Below, piece after piece: positions 12,064-22,656 of a stretch of 64,000 nucleotides of DNA. The notes under the pieces were generated by a model, which was not told the origin of the DNA, ran no database searches, and worked only from the letters and a program-made list of their open reading frames with translations. Positions within the stretch are counted from its first letter, which is position 1, and each line of letters opens with the position of its first letter. The stretch is from Auriscalpium vulgare (Eukaryota > Basidiomycota > Agaricomycetes > Russulales > Auriscalpiaceae). The stretch covers positions 868,001 to 932,000 of the forward strand of contig JAHBBC010000010.1 of assembly GCA_019915015.1 (NCBI GenBank), read 5' to 3'. The position numbers and the translations under genes were made by a program.

Positions 12064-12767
12064 TCACAGCTCAATCTCCCGAATGCCATCTTTATCAACA
12101 ACCTTCACCATGTACTTCCCCGGCGCAACGATCAGTCGCTTCGACGTTTCGTCTATGGCGCGACGCAGGGTGTCCAGGCCCTCCTCCAAAGTACCGTCCG
12201 GGTTGTGATAGCTATCACCCCCATAATGGGACGCCATCAGTGATGATTTTGTTGAGGAAGTCTGGGAGTGCGCACCGGTCAAGTAAACTCGAGGCAAAGT
12301 AACTGCCATAGCCGTGCGCGGCGTATGGCACAGTGGCCATCGTGCCGAGGTAGTCAATCCAGTAGAGGTGCGGGGACTGGTCCGCTGTGTCAAAGCCGCC
12401 GACGAGAAGGTTGACCGAGTACGGATGGCGCGAGCGCAGAGACTCTGCGAGCGAGCGACGAATCCATGCCGCGGCGGACTGGGGGCGGAGTGGGTAGAGG
12501 TTGCGGATGTGGTAGAGGCGAATGTTGCGCTCGATGTACTCTGCAAACTGTACGGTGTCGCCTATTTCCTCGCAAATGAGCGCACGGAGGAGCGACGGCG
12601 ACGCGCGTGGACTGACCTGGCTCGCCAGAGTAGGCCATGAGCAAGTGAGGACTGAGTGTCTTGATCTTGTCCTCGTCAATCTTCATCTTGATGATGGAGC
12701 GGGCGGAAGTAGTGTCTGCGGCGACGAGGACATAGTCCTTGCCTGTGAGGGCGAATGAGCATTCCAT
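12064..12767 (-). CDS. PRE1: 20S proteasome subunit beta type-2 (yeast Pre1, beta4)
   Basis: Non-catalytic beta subunit of the 20S core. Three exons were resolved by eye: 12767-12617, 12561-12276 and 12211-12064, with introns of 55 and 64 nt. Joined, they give a 194-residue protein, the normal length for this subunit. The mature-like N-terminus MECSFALTGKDYVLVAADT lacks the Thr and propeptide of active subunits. The joins restore YSGEPGDTVQFAEYIERN and LLDRYHNPDGTLEEG, and the end VVDKDGIREIEL matches the family. The start ATG at 12767 lies about 200 bp from the ATG of the divergent gene at 12967, so the two probably share a promoter region. Confidence 0.95.
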
Positions 12768-12966
12768 GGTGAGGGTAGGAGGGGAAGGTGCAGCGACGCG
12801 CGGCGGCAGCCTCGTGGTACGTAATAATCGAGTACGCGCGTCTATTCCGCCTTCTCCTCAATTACAATCGATTATACGCGTCCACGTGCGCGAGCAGGCT
12901 CAACGAGTTCAGGTGGTCCTTGTCAACCAACCACCACCACCACCACCACGCCCTCACGCGTCCTCC
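12768..12966. promoter_or_regulatory. Bidirectional intergenic region, PRE1-like / F-box-like pair
   Basis: Only 199 bp separate the start codons of two head-to-head genes, so both promoters must lie here or overlap the genes. It contains an AT-rich patch at about 12818-12878 and a CAC/CCA repeat tract at about 12932-12950 just before the rightward ATG. No proteasome-associated control element was identified with certainty. Confidence 0.5.
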
Positions 12967-14341
12967 ATGTCCTTGCACGATGCCCTCGCCGCGCTGACCG
13001 TCCAGGACGGCAGCAGTCTCGTCTCCAAGATCCTGTCCAACGCGGACATCCACGACGCGGTGTTTGGCTACTGCACCCCCGGCACCCTCTTCCGCCTCGC
13101 CCGCACCTGCAAGACCGCACACGTCTCCGTCAAGTCCTTCATCGCCCGCGCATACAACATCAACAAGCACATCTCCCGCTACTTCACCGACGCGCTCGGC
13201 TTCCGCGCGCTCCAGGCGCGCACGTCTACCCTGATCTCCGGGTCCAGCGCGCTGCAGTTCCTCGACCGCACGTACTACCCCGGCTCGGACCTCGACATCT
13301 ACACACCCTTGTATCGCGTCCGCGACGTCGCCGACTGGCTGAGGGCCGCGGGCTACGTCTACCGGCCGAGTTCCTTCCAGTCCGCGAGCTTCGACGCGAC
13401 GCTGCTGCGCCTGCAAACGCGGCAGATCCAGCTCGAGGTGAACCACTACAGCCGGATGCGCGGTGTTGCCGGTGTGTTCAACTTCTGGAAGCCCGCCCCG
13501 GACGGGTCCCCGGAGGAAATGCTCAAGGTGCAGATCATGGCTGCGACGCGCTCGCCCGCGGAGGCCATCCTCAACTACCACTCCAGTGCGTGCCCGCCTC
13601 TCGTCCAGCCCCACCATCTCGCCCTGACGGCCCGCAGCGTGCGTGATGAACGTGATCAGCTACTCCACGGCGTACTCGCTCTACCCGCGCGCCACGTTCG
13701 AGGCGCGCGAGGCGCTCATCTGCCGCCCCCACCAGGACGCGCCCATCGAGAAGTACGCCCAGCGCGGCTGGACGATGCACCCCGCGCGGCCGGACGAGCG
13801 CACGGACCCGGCGTTCAAGCCCGGCTCGCGGTGGATCGACGACGCGTGCAGCTGGGTGCTCCCGCTCGCCCCCGCCCTCGACGGCGCGCCGGACCCCGTC
13901 GCGGTCACGAACTGGCAGTTCGACTACCGCATCGGCGCGAGCACGGAGTACCGCGCGCAGCCAGAGATGCGCTACAAGCTCGTGTGCTCCGAGTTCCTTG
14001 AGTACGTGTACCTGCTCACCGACGAGCTGCTCGTCATCGCGCTGCAGGGCGCGCTGCGAGGCGTCCACATGGGCTGGGAGGACATGTGCAAGGCGCTGAA
14101 CTATGCCGGCCATGACTTTCCCCCGGACGTGGACCCGCCTGTGTGAGTGTGTGATTTGGGCCGTGTGTGCGTGGGTTGCTGATGCAGCGGGTCCAGACAC
14201 GATGCGCTGCTGAGGAGCGAGTGCGCGACGTACCGGGAGGCTGTGCGCGCCAAGACATTACCGCTGCTGTTGTGGAGGGAGATGTCGAAAGGGGACCCTG
14301 TCAGTACACACATCTTCCACATGTGTGCTTCGTTGTACTGA
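12967..14341 (+). CDS. F-box-like / nucleotidyltransferase-like protein of unknown function
   Basis: Three exons, 12967-13585, 13638-14142 and 14188-14341, give 425 residues. The joins restore NYHSTCVMNVISYST and PPVGSRHDALLRSE. Residues about 20-60 (ILSNADIHDAVFGYCTPGTL, then FRLARTCKTAHVSVK) resemble a degenerate F-box. The next region reads ISGSSALQFLDR then YPGSDLDIYT, which resembles the G-S-x(n)-D-x-D active-site pattern of nucleotidyltransferase-fold proteins. This architecture is common among unnamed agaricomycete proteins. No experimental function is known to me. Whether it transfers nucleotides or only keeps the fold cannot be told from the sequence. Codon usage is very GC-rich (third positions mostly G/C), as in the neighbouring proteasome gene. 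Confidence 0.8.
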
Positions 14342-14591
14342 CACATCCTCTGAAGCTCATCCAGCTATAATTCGCTGTCAACTTCGGCCATGGACTGAAG
14401 CACTCGCATTTCAACATAGACATGCACGCACCCTCACACCCACCACGTTTTGTATCCCAAGGCCGTGTCGCATATATGTACCAGCTTGAATATCCATCTT
14501 GTAACTTACTTCACGCCAGCACACGATATATCTGATCTCGTCCATGTTACCAGCAAATGTACGAATATAATACAAGCCTCGCTGCGCATAC

Positions 14592-16039
14592 CTATTTGCG
14601 CAAGCCAAGCCACCGCGCCCAGCCACCCCGGCGCTCCCCTGCCTTGCCCTGCCCACCCAGCAGCGGCTCGCTCTCGTCCAGCGCGGCAGGCGGCACGATG
14701 TCCTCGTGCACGGCGGCCGCGACGGCCACCTCGACGGGCACGTCGTCCTCGGGGCCCGAGATGAGCGTCCCGGGCGTGGAGGGCGTGGGCGGGGGCAGCG
14801 GGTGCCCAAAGTCGTCGACGTGCAGCTTGTGCTGGCGGACCTTCCAGGAGACGCACATGCCGAGGAGGAAGGCCTGCATGATCGCGGCGACGAGGAACTG
14901 GATCCAGCCTGGGCGGGGTGCATTCAGTACGATGTTGAGAGGCGAGCAGTTGGCTTACTTGTCCAGTCGGTTCCTGGCCTGGGAGAGGTGAGTTAGGACG
15001 TTGCTAGGATGGATGGCGGAAGCTGACCTCAATGCGATGCTGAGAACCATGATGAAGCCTCCTGGGGTCTGGATCATCATCATGGGGATGCTCAGAGCGC
15101 CGACGAGCTTCAAACGGTAGGTGTGCACGAGCTGTGGCGCGTACTGGAGCGCAGCTAGCACGGCGGAAGACACACCAAGAAACGTGGCCCATAATGACAG
15201 TTGCCGTGAGCGCACTGAGCCGGATGGGTCTGACGGGGACGTGGAGATGAGGAGGAAGGTCACGAAGGTGATGAGGAGACTGCGGGACAGCGGCGTGAGC
15301 AGCGGGCGCATTGGTACAGAGAAAGGCGCATACATGTGGATGAGCACGACCCAAGAAAGGACGATTGACAAGCGCCAGTTGTGCGACTTGATGTTAGTCT
15401 TGATGTGGGAAGGAGGTCTACTGTCGTGGGCGTCGATGGCGACGGTGGTGTACTTGAGATGTTGAGGATAGTAGATCATGTACAGGCCGAGTCTAAATCG
15501 ATATGAGAACGCGGCGGGCGTGAGAGGGAAATGGCTCGCACATGACGGTGAAGAGGAACCACTGTGTGACGACCTGAAGCACGCCGGCGATCGTTTCCAA
15601 GCAGTTCCATGCAGTCTGGAGGATGCTTAGCAACAGCCTGGCGGGCGGTGGGAGTATACGCACGTAGAAGCGACAGCATCTGAGGACGCCCCACTGCATG
15701 ATGATCCTGTCGCAGACATGTCAAGATGGCATGGAAGAGGAGGAAGGCAGACGTACATGTTCAGCATGCCAGAGGCGGCCGACGTGCTCCCCAGAAGCAG
15801 AAACCACGGACTGAATCCCTCCGAGGAGCCTTTGTTGATGATGCGCAGGTGCTGGGCCCAGTGTGAGTGGCATCCTGCGTGTCAACGGGAGACGCGCACC
15901 TGAGGCGCGTACGAGATGAACAGGCCGACGATGAGACCCCCTGTGAGGAGGTCCGAGAACCAGTCATGGGCCTGTTAAAGGAGTCAGCTTGCAGACGACG
16001 CCCACGCTGCTAGCGACTGACCGGCTCGCAGGAGGACAT
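14592..16039 (-). CDS. PQ-loop repeat membrane protein
   Basis: Multi-exon gene starting at ATG 16039. The short first exon encodes MSSCEP and joins AHDWFSDLLTGGLIVGLF across an intron. Two PQ-loop motifs are visible: ISYAPQ followed by HLRIINKGSSEGFSPWF in an early exon, and ALQYAPQLVHTYRLKLVGALS in a later one. Several hydrophobic helices surround them, fitting the usual seven-TM topology of PQ-loop proteins (lysosomal or vacuolar amino-acid exporters, sugar carriers). The last exon ends in a long polar cytoplasmic tail (14879-14592) with DESEPLLGG, a possible acidic dileucine-type vacuolar sorting signal. Substrate cannot be deduced. Four or more small middle exons between 14955 and 15960 are approximate. 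It is head-to-head with the ETF-QO gene. Confidence 0.8.
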
Positions 16040-16253
16040 GGTGGTTCCGCTGAGAGAACAACGCCAGGATATGCGCGCGTCCGCCACGACGCGTTACGTG
16101 CTGTGCGCAGTCCGGGGGCCGGACATTGCGTAGCAGGAGGACCCCGGAGACTACCCGTGCACGTGAATCTGCTCCCCGCACCGAGTCCCGAGTCCCGACT
16201 GCCGCTCGCCGTGCACTTGCTCCTCTCCTTTCCACCCTGGCCGCCGCACATCC
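16040..16253. promoter_or_regulatory. Bidirectional intergenic region, PQ-loop gene / ETF-QO
   Basis: The two start codons are 214 bp apart on opposite strands, so promoter functions are shared or interleaved. No specific binding site was assigned. Confidence 0.45.
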
Positions 16254-18276
16254 ATGTTGCGAGCGACGACTTCAAGACTGCTACCGCGCAGCTGCGCGCG
16301 CGCTTTCCACACGAGCGCTCGCCGACTCGACGACGCAGAGGTCGAGCGCGTCTCCGATGACGTTGATGTATGCATCGTCGGCGGGGGCCCGGCTGGTCTG
16401 AGCGCGGCCATTCGTCTCAAGCAGCTGGAACAGGAGAGGGGGCGCGAGCTGCGCGTCGTCGTCGTCGAAAAGGGCGGCGAGATTGGTGAGGACATCTCTA
16501 GTCTTGTGCTAGGTTCCCAGTTCACCATTATGGGCGCATACAGGATCTCATGTACTCTCCGGAGCTGTCATCGAGCCAAGAGCCCTCAATGAGCTTCTTC
16601 CTGACTGGTCCTCGCGGCAAGGCCATCCCCTCACCCAGCCTGCGACATCCTCGGCGATGCGGTACTTCACCGAGCGCAGGTCCTTTCCAATTCCCCACCC
16701 ACCTCAGATGAACAACACCGGGAACTATATTGTGTCGCTGTCCCAGTACACCGCGTGGCTCGGAACTATAGCAGAGGATTTGGGCGTCGAGCTCTATCCT
16801 GGCTTCGCCGGCGCATCGCTCGTCTACACTGCGGACGGGCACGGCGTCGCCGGCGTTCAGCTGAACGACGTCGGTGTCGACCGCAAGGGGAGCCGGAAGG
16901 ACAGTTTCGAGCCAGGGATGGAGTTCCGGGCGAAGGTGACGCTGCTCGCCGAGGGCGCGCGCGGCTCTTTGACCAAGACGGCCGTCCGACGGTTCCAGCT
17001 GGCGAAGGACGTCGATCCGCAGACGTACGGGTTCGGCGTGAAGGAGGTCTGGCGAGTGGACCCCAGCCAGTACCGCCCCGGCGAGGTCGTGCACACCATG
17101 GGTTGGCCGCTGGGGCTGCAGACGTACGGCGGCGGCTGGGTGTACCACATGGCCGAGGGGCTCGTCAGCCTGGGCCTTGTGATTGGGCTGGACTATGCAA
17201 ATCCTTATTTGAGTCCATATCGGGAACTGCAGGTATGCTCACTGCCGCTTGTGCTGGCGATGAACGCGCTGACGGCCCGCAGCGTATGAAACACCACCCT
17301 TACTTTGCGGAGCTTCTGTCAGGAGACTCGACGCGCGTGGCGTATGGTGCGCGCGTGCTCAATGAAGGCGGGCTGCAGTCGGTGCCCAAGCTTCATTTCC
17401 CAGGTGGAGCGCTCATAGGGTGTTCTGCGGGCTTCGTAAACGTCGCAAAGATCAAGGGTACCCACAACGCCATGAAGACGGGAATGCTCGCTGCGGAGGC
17501 GGCGTACGATGCCATCGCCGCCCTCGGGGAAAACAACGACGCCGCAGCCGACATGGGCGCGTATGAACGTGCCTACAAGGACAGCTGGGTATACGAGGAC
17601 CTGCATGAGGTGCGGAATCTGCGGCCCTCGTTCAACACACGTTTGGGGGTGCTGGGAGGCATCGCTTATTCCGGCATAGACTCCCTGTTTTTGAAAGGCC
17701 GCACACCATGGACATTCCGGAACTCTCGCACGGTGGATGCGCTACATACTCGGCGCGCGGCAGAGAGCACGCCGATCGATTACCCACCCCCACAGCCACC
17801 TCTTTCGACCGACCTCATGACTGCCCTCGCGCTGACCGGGACGAACCATGCCGAGGACCAGCCTGCGCATCTGCGCGTGCGGACGGAGGACGATGGGATG
17901 GCGGAGACGGCGCAGCGGCGCGCGGAGCACGTCCGCGTGAATGTGGGGGAGTACGCTGGGCTGCTGGGGCGCGCGTGCCCTGCGGGCGTGTATGAATATG
18001 TTGCAGACGAGGACGGGTCATGTGCTCAGGAGGGATGGGACGGCAAGAAGCTGGTGATTAATGCGCAGGTGTGTTCGTCTGTATGTGCGATGGTGGGGCT
18101 GCGGCTCACATGTGTTGGTTGGGCAGAACTGCATCCACTGCAAGCTGTGCGACGTGAAGGTGCCGACGCAGGACATCCAGTGGACCGTGCCCGAGGGCGG
18201 GGGCGGGCCGAAATACAGTGGGTGGAAATGACTGCATGTAACGACCGATGCTGATGGCTCTGCAGGTGTTACGTGA
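16254..18276 (+). CDS. CIR2: Electron-transfer flavoprotein:ubiquinone oxidoreductase, mitochondrial
   Basis: ETF-QO passes electrons from ETF, reduced in fatty- and amino-acid oxidation, to ubiquinone at the inner mitochondrial membrane. Five exons were resolved: 16254-16485, 16544-17232, 17283-18068, 18127-18217 and 18266-18276, giving 602 residues. Residues 1-24 are an Arg-rich presequence. The FAD dinucleotide fold [13 protein letters not shown] lies at 40-52. The joins restore [17 protein letters not shown] and [13 protein letters not shown]. Conserved blocks include [37 protein letters not shown] and [21 protein letters not shown]. The 4Fe-4S site is visible as C537 in CPAGVYEYV and C571/C574/C577 in [11 protein letters not shown], the last three created by the final long intron join. 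The end [11 protein letters not shown] is close to the usual end. All expected cofactor residues are present. Confidence 0.95.
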
Positions 18277-18444
18277 GTTGGGAGGGCGTTGTGAGGTGTC
18301 AGTAGCGGCTACGATGATGTATAGAGACGGTAGAGGCTTTTAGCGAGCCAAGCTGGGGGAACGGCAAGCGAATTGGATATTCGGCAACTGCCGTTGGTTG
18401 CGTTGTCACTGCCGCCCTCCGCCATTGTTTGATCTCACCCTGGC

Positions 18445-19499
18445 ATGCCCTACAGCTTCCATTCACACTCGGGCCAGTTCTGCAGACACGCACAAGGCGA
18501 CCTCGAGAGCGTCGTGAAGGAGGCCATCCGCCAGCGTTTCGTGGCATACGGCCTCACAGAGCATGTTCCGCGGTACAGGGTTCAAGACCTTTACCCTGAG
18601 GAGGTGCGTGTCATCGCTCCCTCACGAGGAGGCTTGTCTCATCTTCTCGCAGGCAGAATGCTCTCTCCAGTACCTTAGCGACCAATTCGACAGCTTTGTC
18701 GCAGAGGCCGAACGCCTTCGCGACGAGTACTCTCACAGTTTGAATATCATTGTTGGTCTCGAGACAGAGAACATATCACCCTTAGACATCGACAAGCTCT
18801 CGGAGCTTCTCGTCCGCCACGATCGCCGTATAGACTACGTCGTCGGCTCCGTGCACCACGTCCACGGCGTACCCATCGACTTTGACCTCCCCACTTTCCA
18901 GCGATGCCTCGCGACCCTCCCGATCGCCCAAGACACACCTCTGGAAGACATCGACGGGCGCAGACAGTCTCTCCTCCTCGACATGTACTTTGATGCCCAG
19001 TACGATCTCCTTCAAGCCGTCAAGCCCGAAATCATTGGGCACATCGATCTGTGCAGGCTCTATACGCCGTCGTTGCACTTCCGGGACTACCCCAGTGCCT
19101 GGGTGAGGCTGGAACGCAACATCAAGTTCGCCGTCGCTTACGGGGCCCTGTTCGAGGCCAACGCGGCTGCCTTGCGGAAGGGCTGGGCTACGGCATACCC
19201 AGGGGCCGATGTCGTCGAGGTGAGCGCGTTTGAAACCCGTGGCGCCTCCTCTGATCGCAGGGACGGGGGCGCAGCTCATCCTGCAGCACGGCGGCCGCTT
19301 CGCGCTGTCAGACGACAGCCACGGCCCGCATGCTGTGGGGCTGAACTACGGCAGACTGCGGGACTACCTGCTGCGCGCGGGCGTGCGCGAGCTATGGGCG
19401 TTGGAACGGAGCAAGGTGCCCAACCCGGGCGGCCGGTACATGGAGCCAGTGCGGGTTGAGGGAGATTGGTGGGATCATGCCTTTTGGGGCGGCAGATGA
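18445..19499 (+). CDS. HIS2: Histidinol-phosphatase, PHP family (histidine biosynthesis)
   Basis: Catalyses L-histidinol phosphate to L-histidinol, the step before the dehydrogenase. Three exons, 18445-18603, 18653-19219 and 19275-19499, give 316 residues, near the fungal norm. PHP-domain metal ligands are visible: HSHSGQF at residues 6-12, GLTEH near 39-43, GLETE, DYVVGSVHHVHG, and LSDDSHG in the last exon. EIIGHIDLCRLY supplies another ligand region. The third exon must start at 19275. Using the earlier acceptor at 19260 breaks the frame and loses LILQHGGRFALSDD. It lies 169 bp downstream of ETF-QO on the same strand, with its own start. Confidence 0.93.
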
Positions 19500-22173
19500 A
19501 GCGCAGGTGCGGGGGGGATCCTGGCGTTAGGTGCGTCCGTGTGGTCCTTCCGCCTCTCCGCGCCTCTAACGGCATACTCCAGCGTACTCCTCCGTGCTTA
19601 TGCATGACATCTGATGGCAATGTGCAGCGATTTTCTTTAGCCTTTCACGGCCCAATGGCGGCTGGCAGCCGTTCCGCTCTCCCGATCTGTCTCGTGCTTG
19701 CAGAGGTGGCCTTCTCCACAAGAGCAGGCCGATCGATTTTTAACCTCGCTGCGGAAGCAGAGCGACGCTTCCTCCCCCGCAGATGTACCTTCCAACCAGG
19801 ATACCCGCGATGGCGGCGTCTCCTTTACGCCGGGGAGCGCAGGTAACGGAGGCCTGTTGCGGGCGTCCGCCACGCTTATCGATGCCCAGATCCTAGTGTT
19901 CTGCGGAGGACTACCAGTGGCCGATCTTGGCTGATCATATGCCGTTGCTGGCAGCTGCCGATACTTATGGGGATTGCTCTGGCGGCTCTGCTGAGTTGAC
20001 AAAAGAGGAGCTGGCTCTTACGCGCATAAGGTGTGCATGCACCCTGTTCAAAAACGTCACATACTCATCTCTGCGGCCATCACAGTCGTCGTTTTGTTGC
20101 AAGCAGCCCCTCTCTGGGATTCCGTCCGCCATACCCGAGGCGGTTGTGCTAGCTTTCAATTTTCGCCCGCTTTTCAGAAGTTGCCATACGCGGCCCGCAT
20201 GACAGGAGATCGACATCTTATCCGATCCTGCAGGCTTCCAGTGCGGTGGAACGTTGGGCAGGGGTGGTGGTCCGTGAAGTGCATGGGCAGCAACTCAGAA
20301 TTCCAAGTCGCCGCCTTCTCCGCATGACGTCACCGGCTAAGAGGTTACCGTTCAGCGTTGAGCCTACAAGCGTTGCGAGCCAGTCTTCCGCAACTCTAAT
20401 TTCTTGATTTCATGCACTGTGGTCAGTGGATTCCCTCTCAAGCAGGCGTCCCTTCTCTGATATGCACGCGATCCAGGTTGGCCGTCGAGCAACTCTCGGG
20501 TAAAACCGCCGTGTGACGCGGAAATCTAATACATCTACAGATCGCATGACTCGAGAGTACATGTGCAGGAGGTCATGTTTTCTTGCACTTCGACCCTGTC
20601 CCAGGTAGCCGGGGGTGCCTCCCCTGCCTCCCGCGGCTGGTGTCGCGTTCGCAGAACGTTGGCTGTCAGTTGACCTCCCATTCGCCCCCGCTCTACGCCC
20701 GACTCCGCCGGCCCGAAAGGCGCAGGGGCTGCCGAGGGACCTGGCGTCATCACCGAGCTGCACATCGATGTGGCTGGCGAGCGTAGAGCACGTTGCTTGT
20801 GGACCCCGCCGCTCTGCATGTGGGCGTGATTTGCATTCTGGCGATAGTGCTGTGGCTCATAAATTTGTTTTAGGGGGCCCGGGAGAGCACAGATGCCTAC
20901 GATGCTCGTGCGCAATATTGTGCGACACTGCTGGGGGGCTACTTGAAAACTGATAGACTGTGAGCATTCACTTGCGATGAGCCCCCGTGTCGGTCTGCCA
21001 ATTTTGATGACAGGACCTTCCGCCCCTTACCCTTCGTATCCATGTCGCCAACGCTCGAAGATCTGCCGGCATGCACATGCGCCGGATTTTCTCCTCCTGG
21101 AAGGATGCAGCGCGGCTCATGCCAGTCACTAGTCATTCAGGAGGCCATGGACGAATGTCGGCATCTTCGACATAGCTCCTGAATGTGCCAAACGGAAGTA
21201 AAGGTGCTCATAGCGTAGCCGCGTGCAGCCCTGTGGCAATGCCTCCTGGAAGGTCCGTCCTCGCGGCATGTACATTCAACCATCGCAGCATGTCGAGTTG
21301 CCATGAAAATGGTGACTCCTGTCTACGGCCCGCATGGTCAGTTCTTCACCGCCATCACGCCTCGCTGGGCGAGTTTGAAATTACATGTGGCTGAGTCATA
21401 TTCAGCTTCGAGTTCTGGGCATCGTCCGTCCCGTCTCCACGCGTCTCTTCGTGCTGCCGTGATGTTGGTCCGAACCGCCTCTGGAATGCGTGCACGTCTT
21501 CCTAATATGCATCTGTGACCACGTTTCGGTGCATCGCCTGTCAGTACAGTCAAGATTGGTTTCGACTGATCTTATCAGCGCAATCAGAGATCATCCAAGA
21601 GTGCCGCATGGCTTTCGAGCACATTCCGCCCAACGGTCTCCGGTGACCCTTGGTGGGACCTGCGATCACCCGACATGTTGCAGGTCCGCCGCCAACGTAT
21701 CCGGGTGCGTCAGCGCACACTCATGGTGGGGATGCGGAGTTGGCTGCCCTAATCTGTGCCTTGCCGGAGGACCGCCCTGTTGTGCCCCGTGGGCCATTCA
21801 CAACGCTGCAAGTGCCCGCCGGGGAACTTGTTGGCGAACGGCCCCACGGGGCCGGTGTTTTCGAAACCTCGCTTCTCGATCGCTGGATCGATGAATTGGA
21901 GGAGCTTGCTGCGACACGGCCTCGGGCTGATCAAAGAGCATGCCTTTCAGACGCGTCCGGGGCCCAGCGGGAACAGACTTAAGCTTCTAGGCTTTGATTT
22001 GCGTTCGTTTTCCGGTTTTTCGGGGGCCATATAAACGCCTGGGGTTGAGCGGAGGACAGCAAGACTCATCCTACCCCCCGCGGCGCCGCCGCATCTTCGC
22101 TACCGCTCCACCCGCGAGCCTACTCGCCGCCCGGTCGCGAGACACGCCCACACATCTCGGTTGGAATCGTGGT
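19500..22173. other. 2.7-kb stretch without a supportable gene
   Basis: Between HIS2 and the small Cys-rich gene there are only short open frames without motif support on either strand. A TATAAA-like box lies near 22029-22035, about 140 bp before the next start codon. No tRNA, transposon end or repeat family was seen. It is long for this compact genome, so a non-coding transcript or a decayed gene is possible. Confidence 0.5.
22029..22035 (+). promoter_or_regulatory. TATA-like box upstream of small Cys-rich gene
   Basis: ATATAAA in GC-rich surroundings, 138 bp upstream of the ATG at 22174. Position and contrast with the local base composition are the only support. Confidence 0.4.
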
Positions 22174-22497
22174 ATGTGCTATCGAGTCGTTGGAGTGACG
22201 AGGTTCGCATGTGGACACGATGAGCCCACTGTCTTTGGCGAGGTATGCATACCCCGCACTCGACGCGATCTGCAGCTCAGATTGCGTTGCAGCACGATTG
22301 CGCACAGCCAACATGTATCTACAGTGCGAACCACAGCCAGGCGCAGCACGACTGCACGCGGTGCATCAAGTGGTGAGCCATACCTCCCCCGATGTGTAGG
22401 CTGCGACTGAGTGCGCGGCGCACGCAGGATGACACCGCCGCAGACCAGCCCTGTCGGTACGAGCACGCAGCTGTGCAGCATGTGCCCCCGGCGCTAG
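22174..22497 (+). CDS. Small cysteine-rich protein (76 aa), three exons
   Basis: Found by joining short exons 22174-22242, 22281-22372 and 22428-22497 across introns of 38 and 55 nt. The start reads MCYRVVGVTRFACGHDEP. The middle exon gives IALQHDCAQPTCIYSANHSQ then HDCTRCIKW, and the last ends LCSMCPRR. Eight or more Cys/His residues in C-x-H, C-x4-C, C-x2-C and C-x2-C groupings suggest a small structural zinc-binding protein. I recognise the MCYRVVxVTRxACGH start as recurrent among short unnamed basidiomycete proteins; no function is known to me. The 38-nt first intron is short. No single frame is longer than 31 codons here, so automated annotation could easily miss it. Confidence 0.62.
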
Positions 22498-22656
22498 ATG
22501 AAGAGTCCTGGATGTATTTATATGGCTGGAGGGGGATATATATCAGGGTGTGCGGCAGGAGCGAGGCAGATTTCCCCACACGAAGCTGCGGGGCAAGCGC
22601 GAGTTGCCGCATCCGGTCGGATCTGAGATGCATAGACTTTAAGCTTGACCACGACC

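Noticed and set aside
12930..12955. CAC/CCA run that could be read as a His tract
   Set aside because: Lies upstream of the best ATG (12967) of the F-box-like gene, so likely 5' UTR.
12862..13617. 251-codon minus-strand frame opposite the F-box-like gene
   Set aside because: Antisense shadow with extreme composition; the plus strand has in-phase exons with motifs.
16755..18254. 499-codon open frame over ETF-QO
   Set aside because: Its first part is an out-of-frame reading; only the part within the third exon is coding, in the ETF-QO frame, and an intron separates the two.
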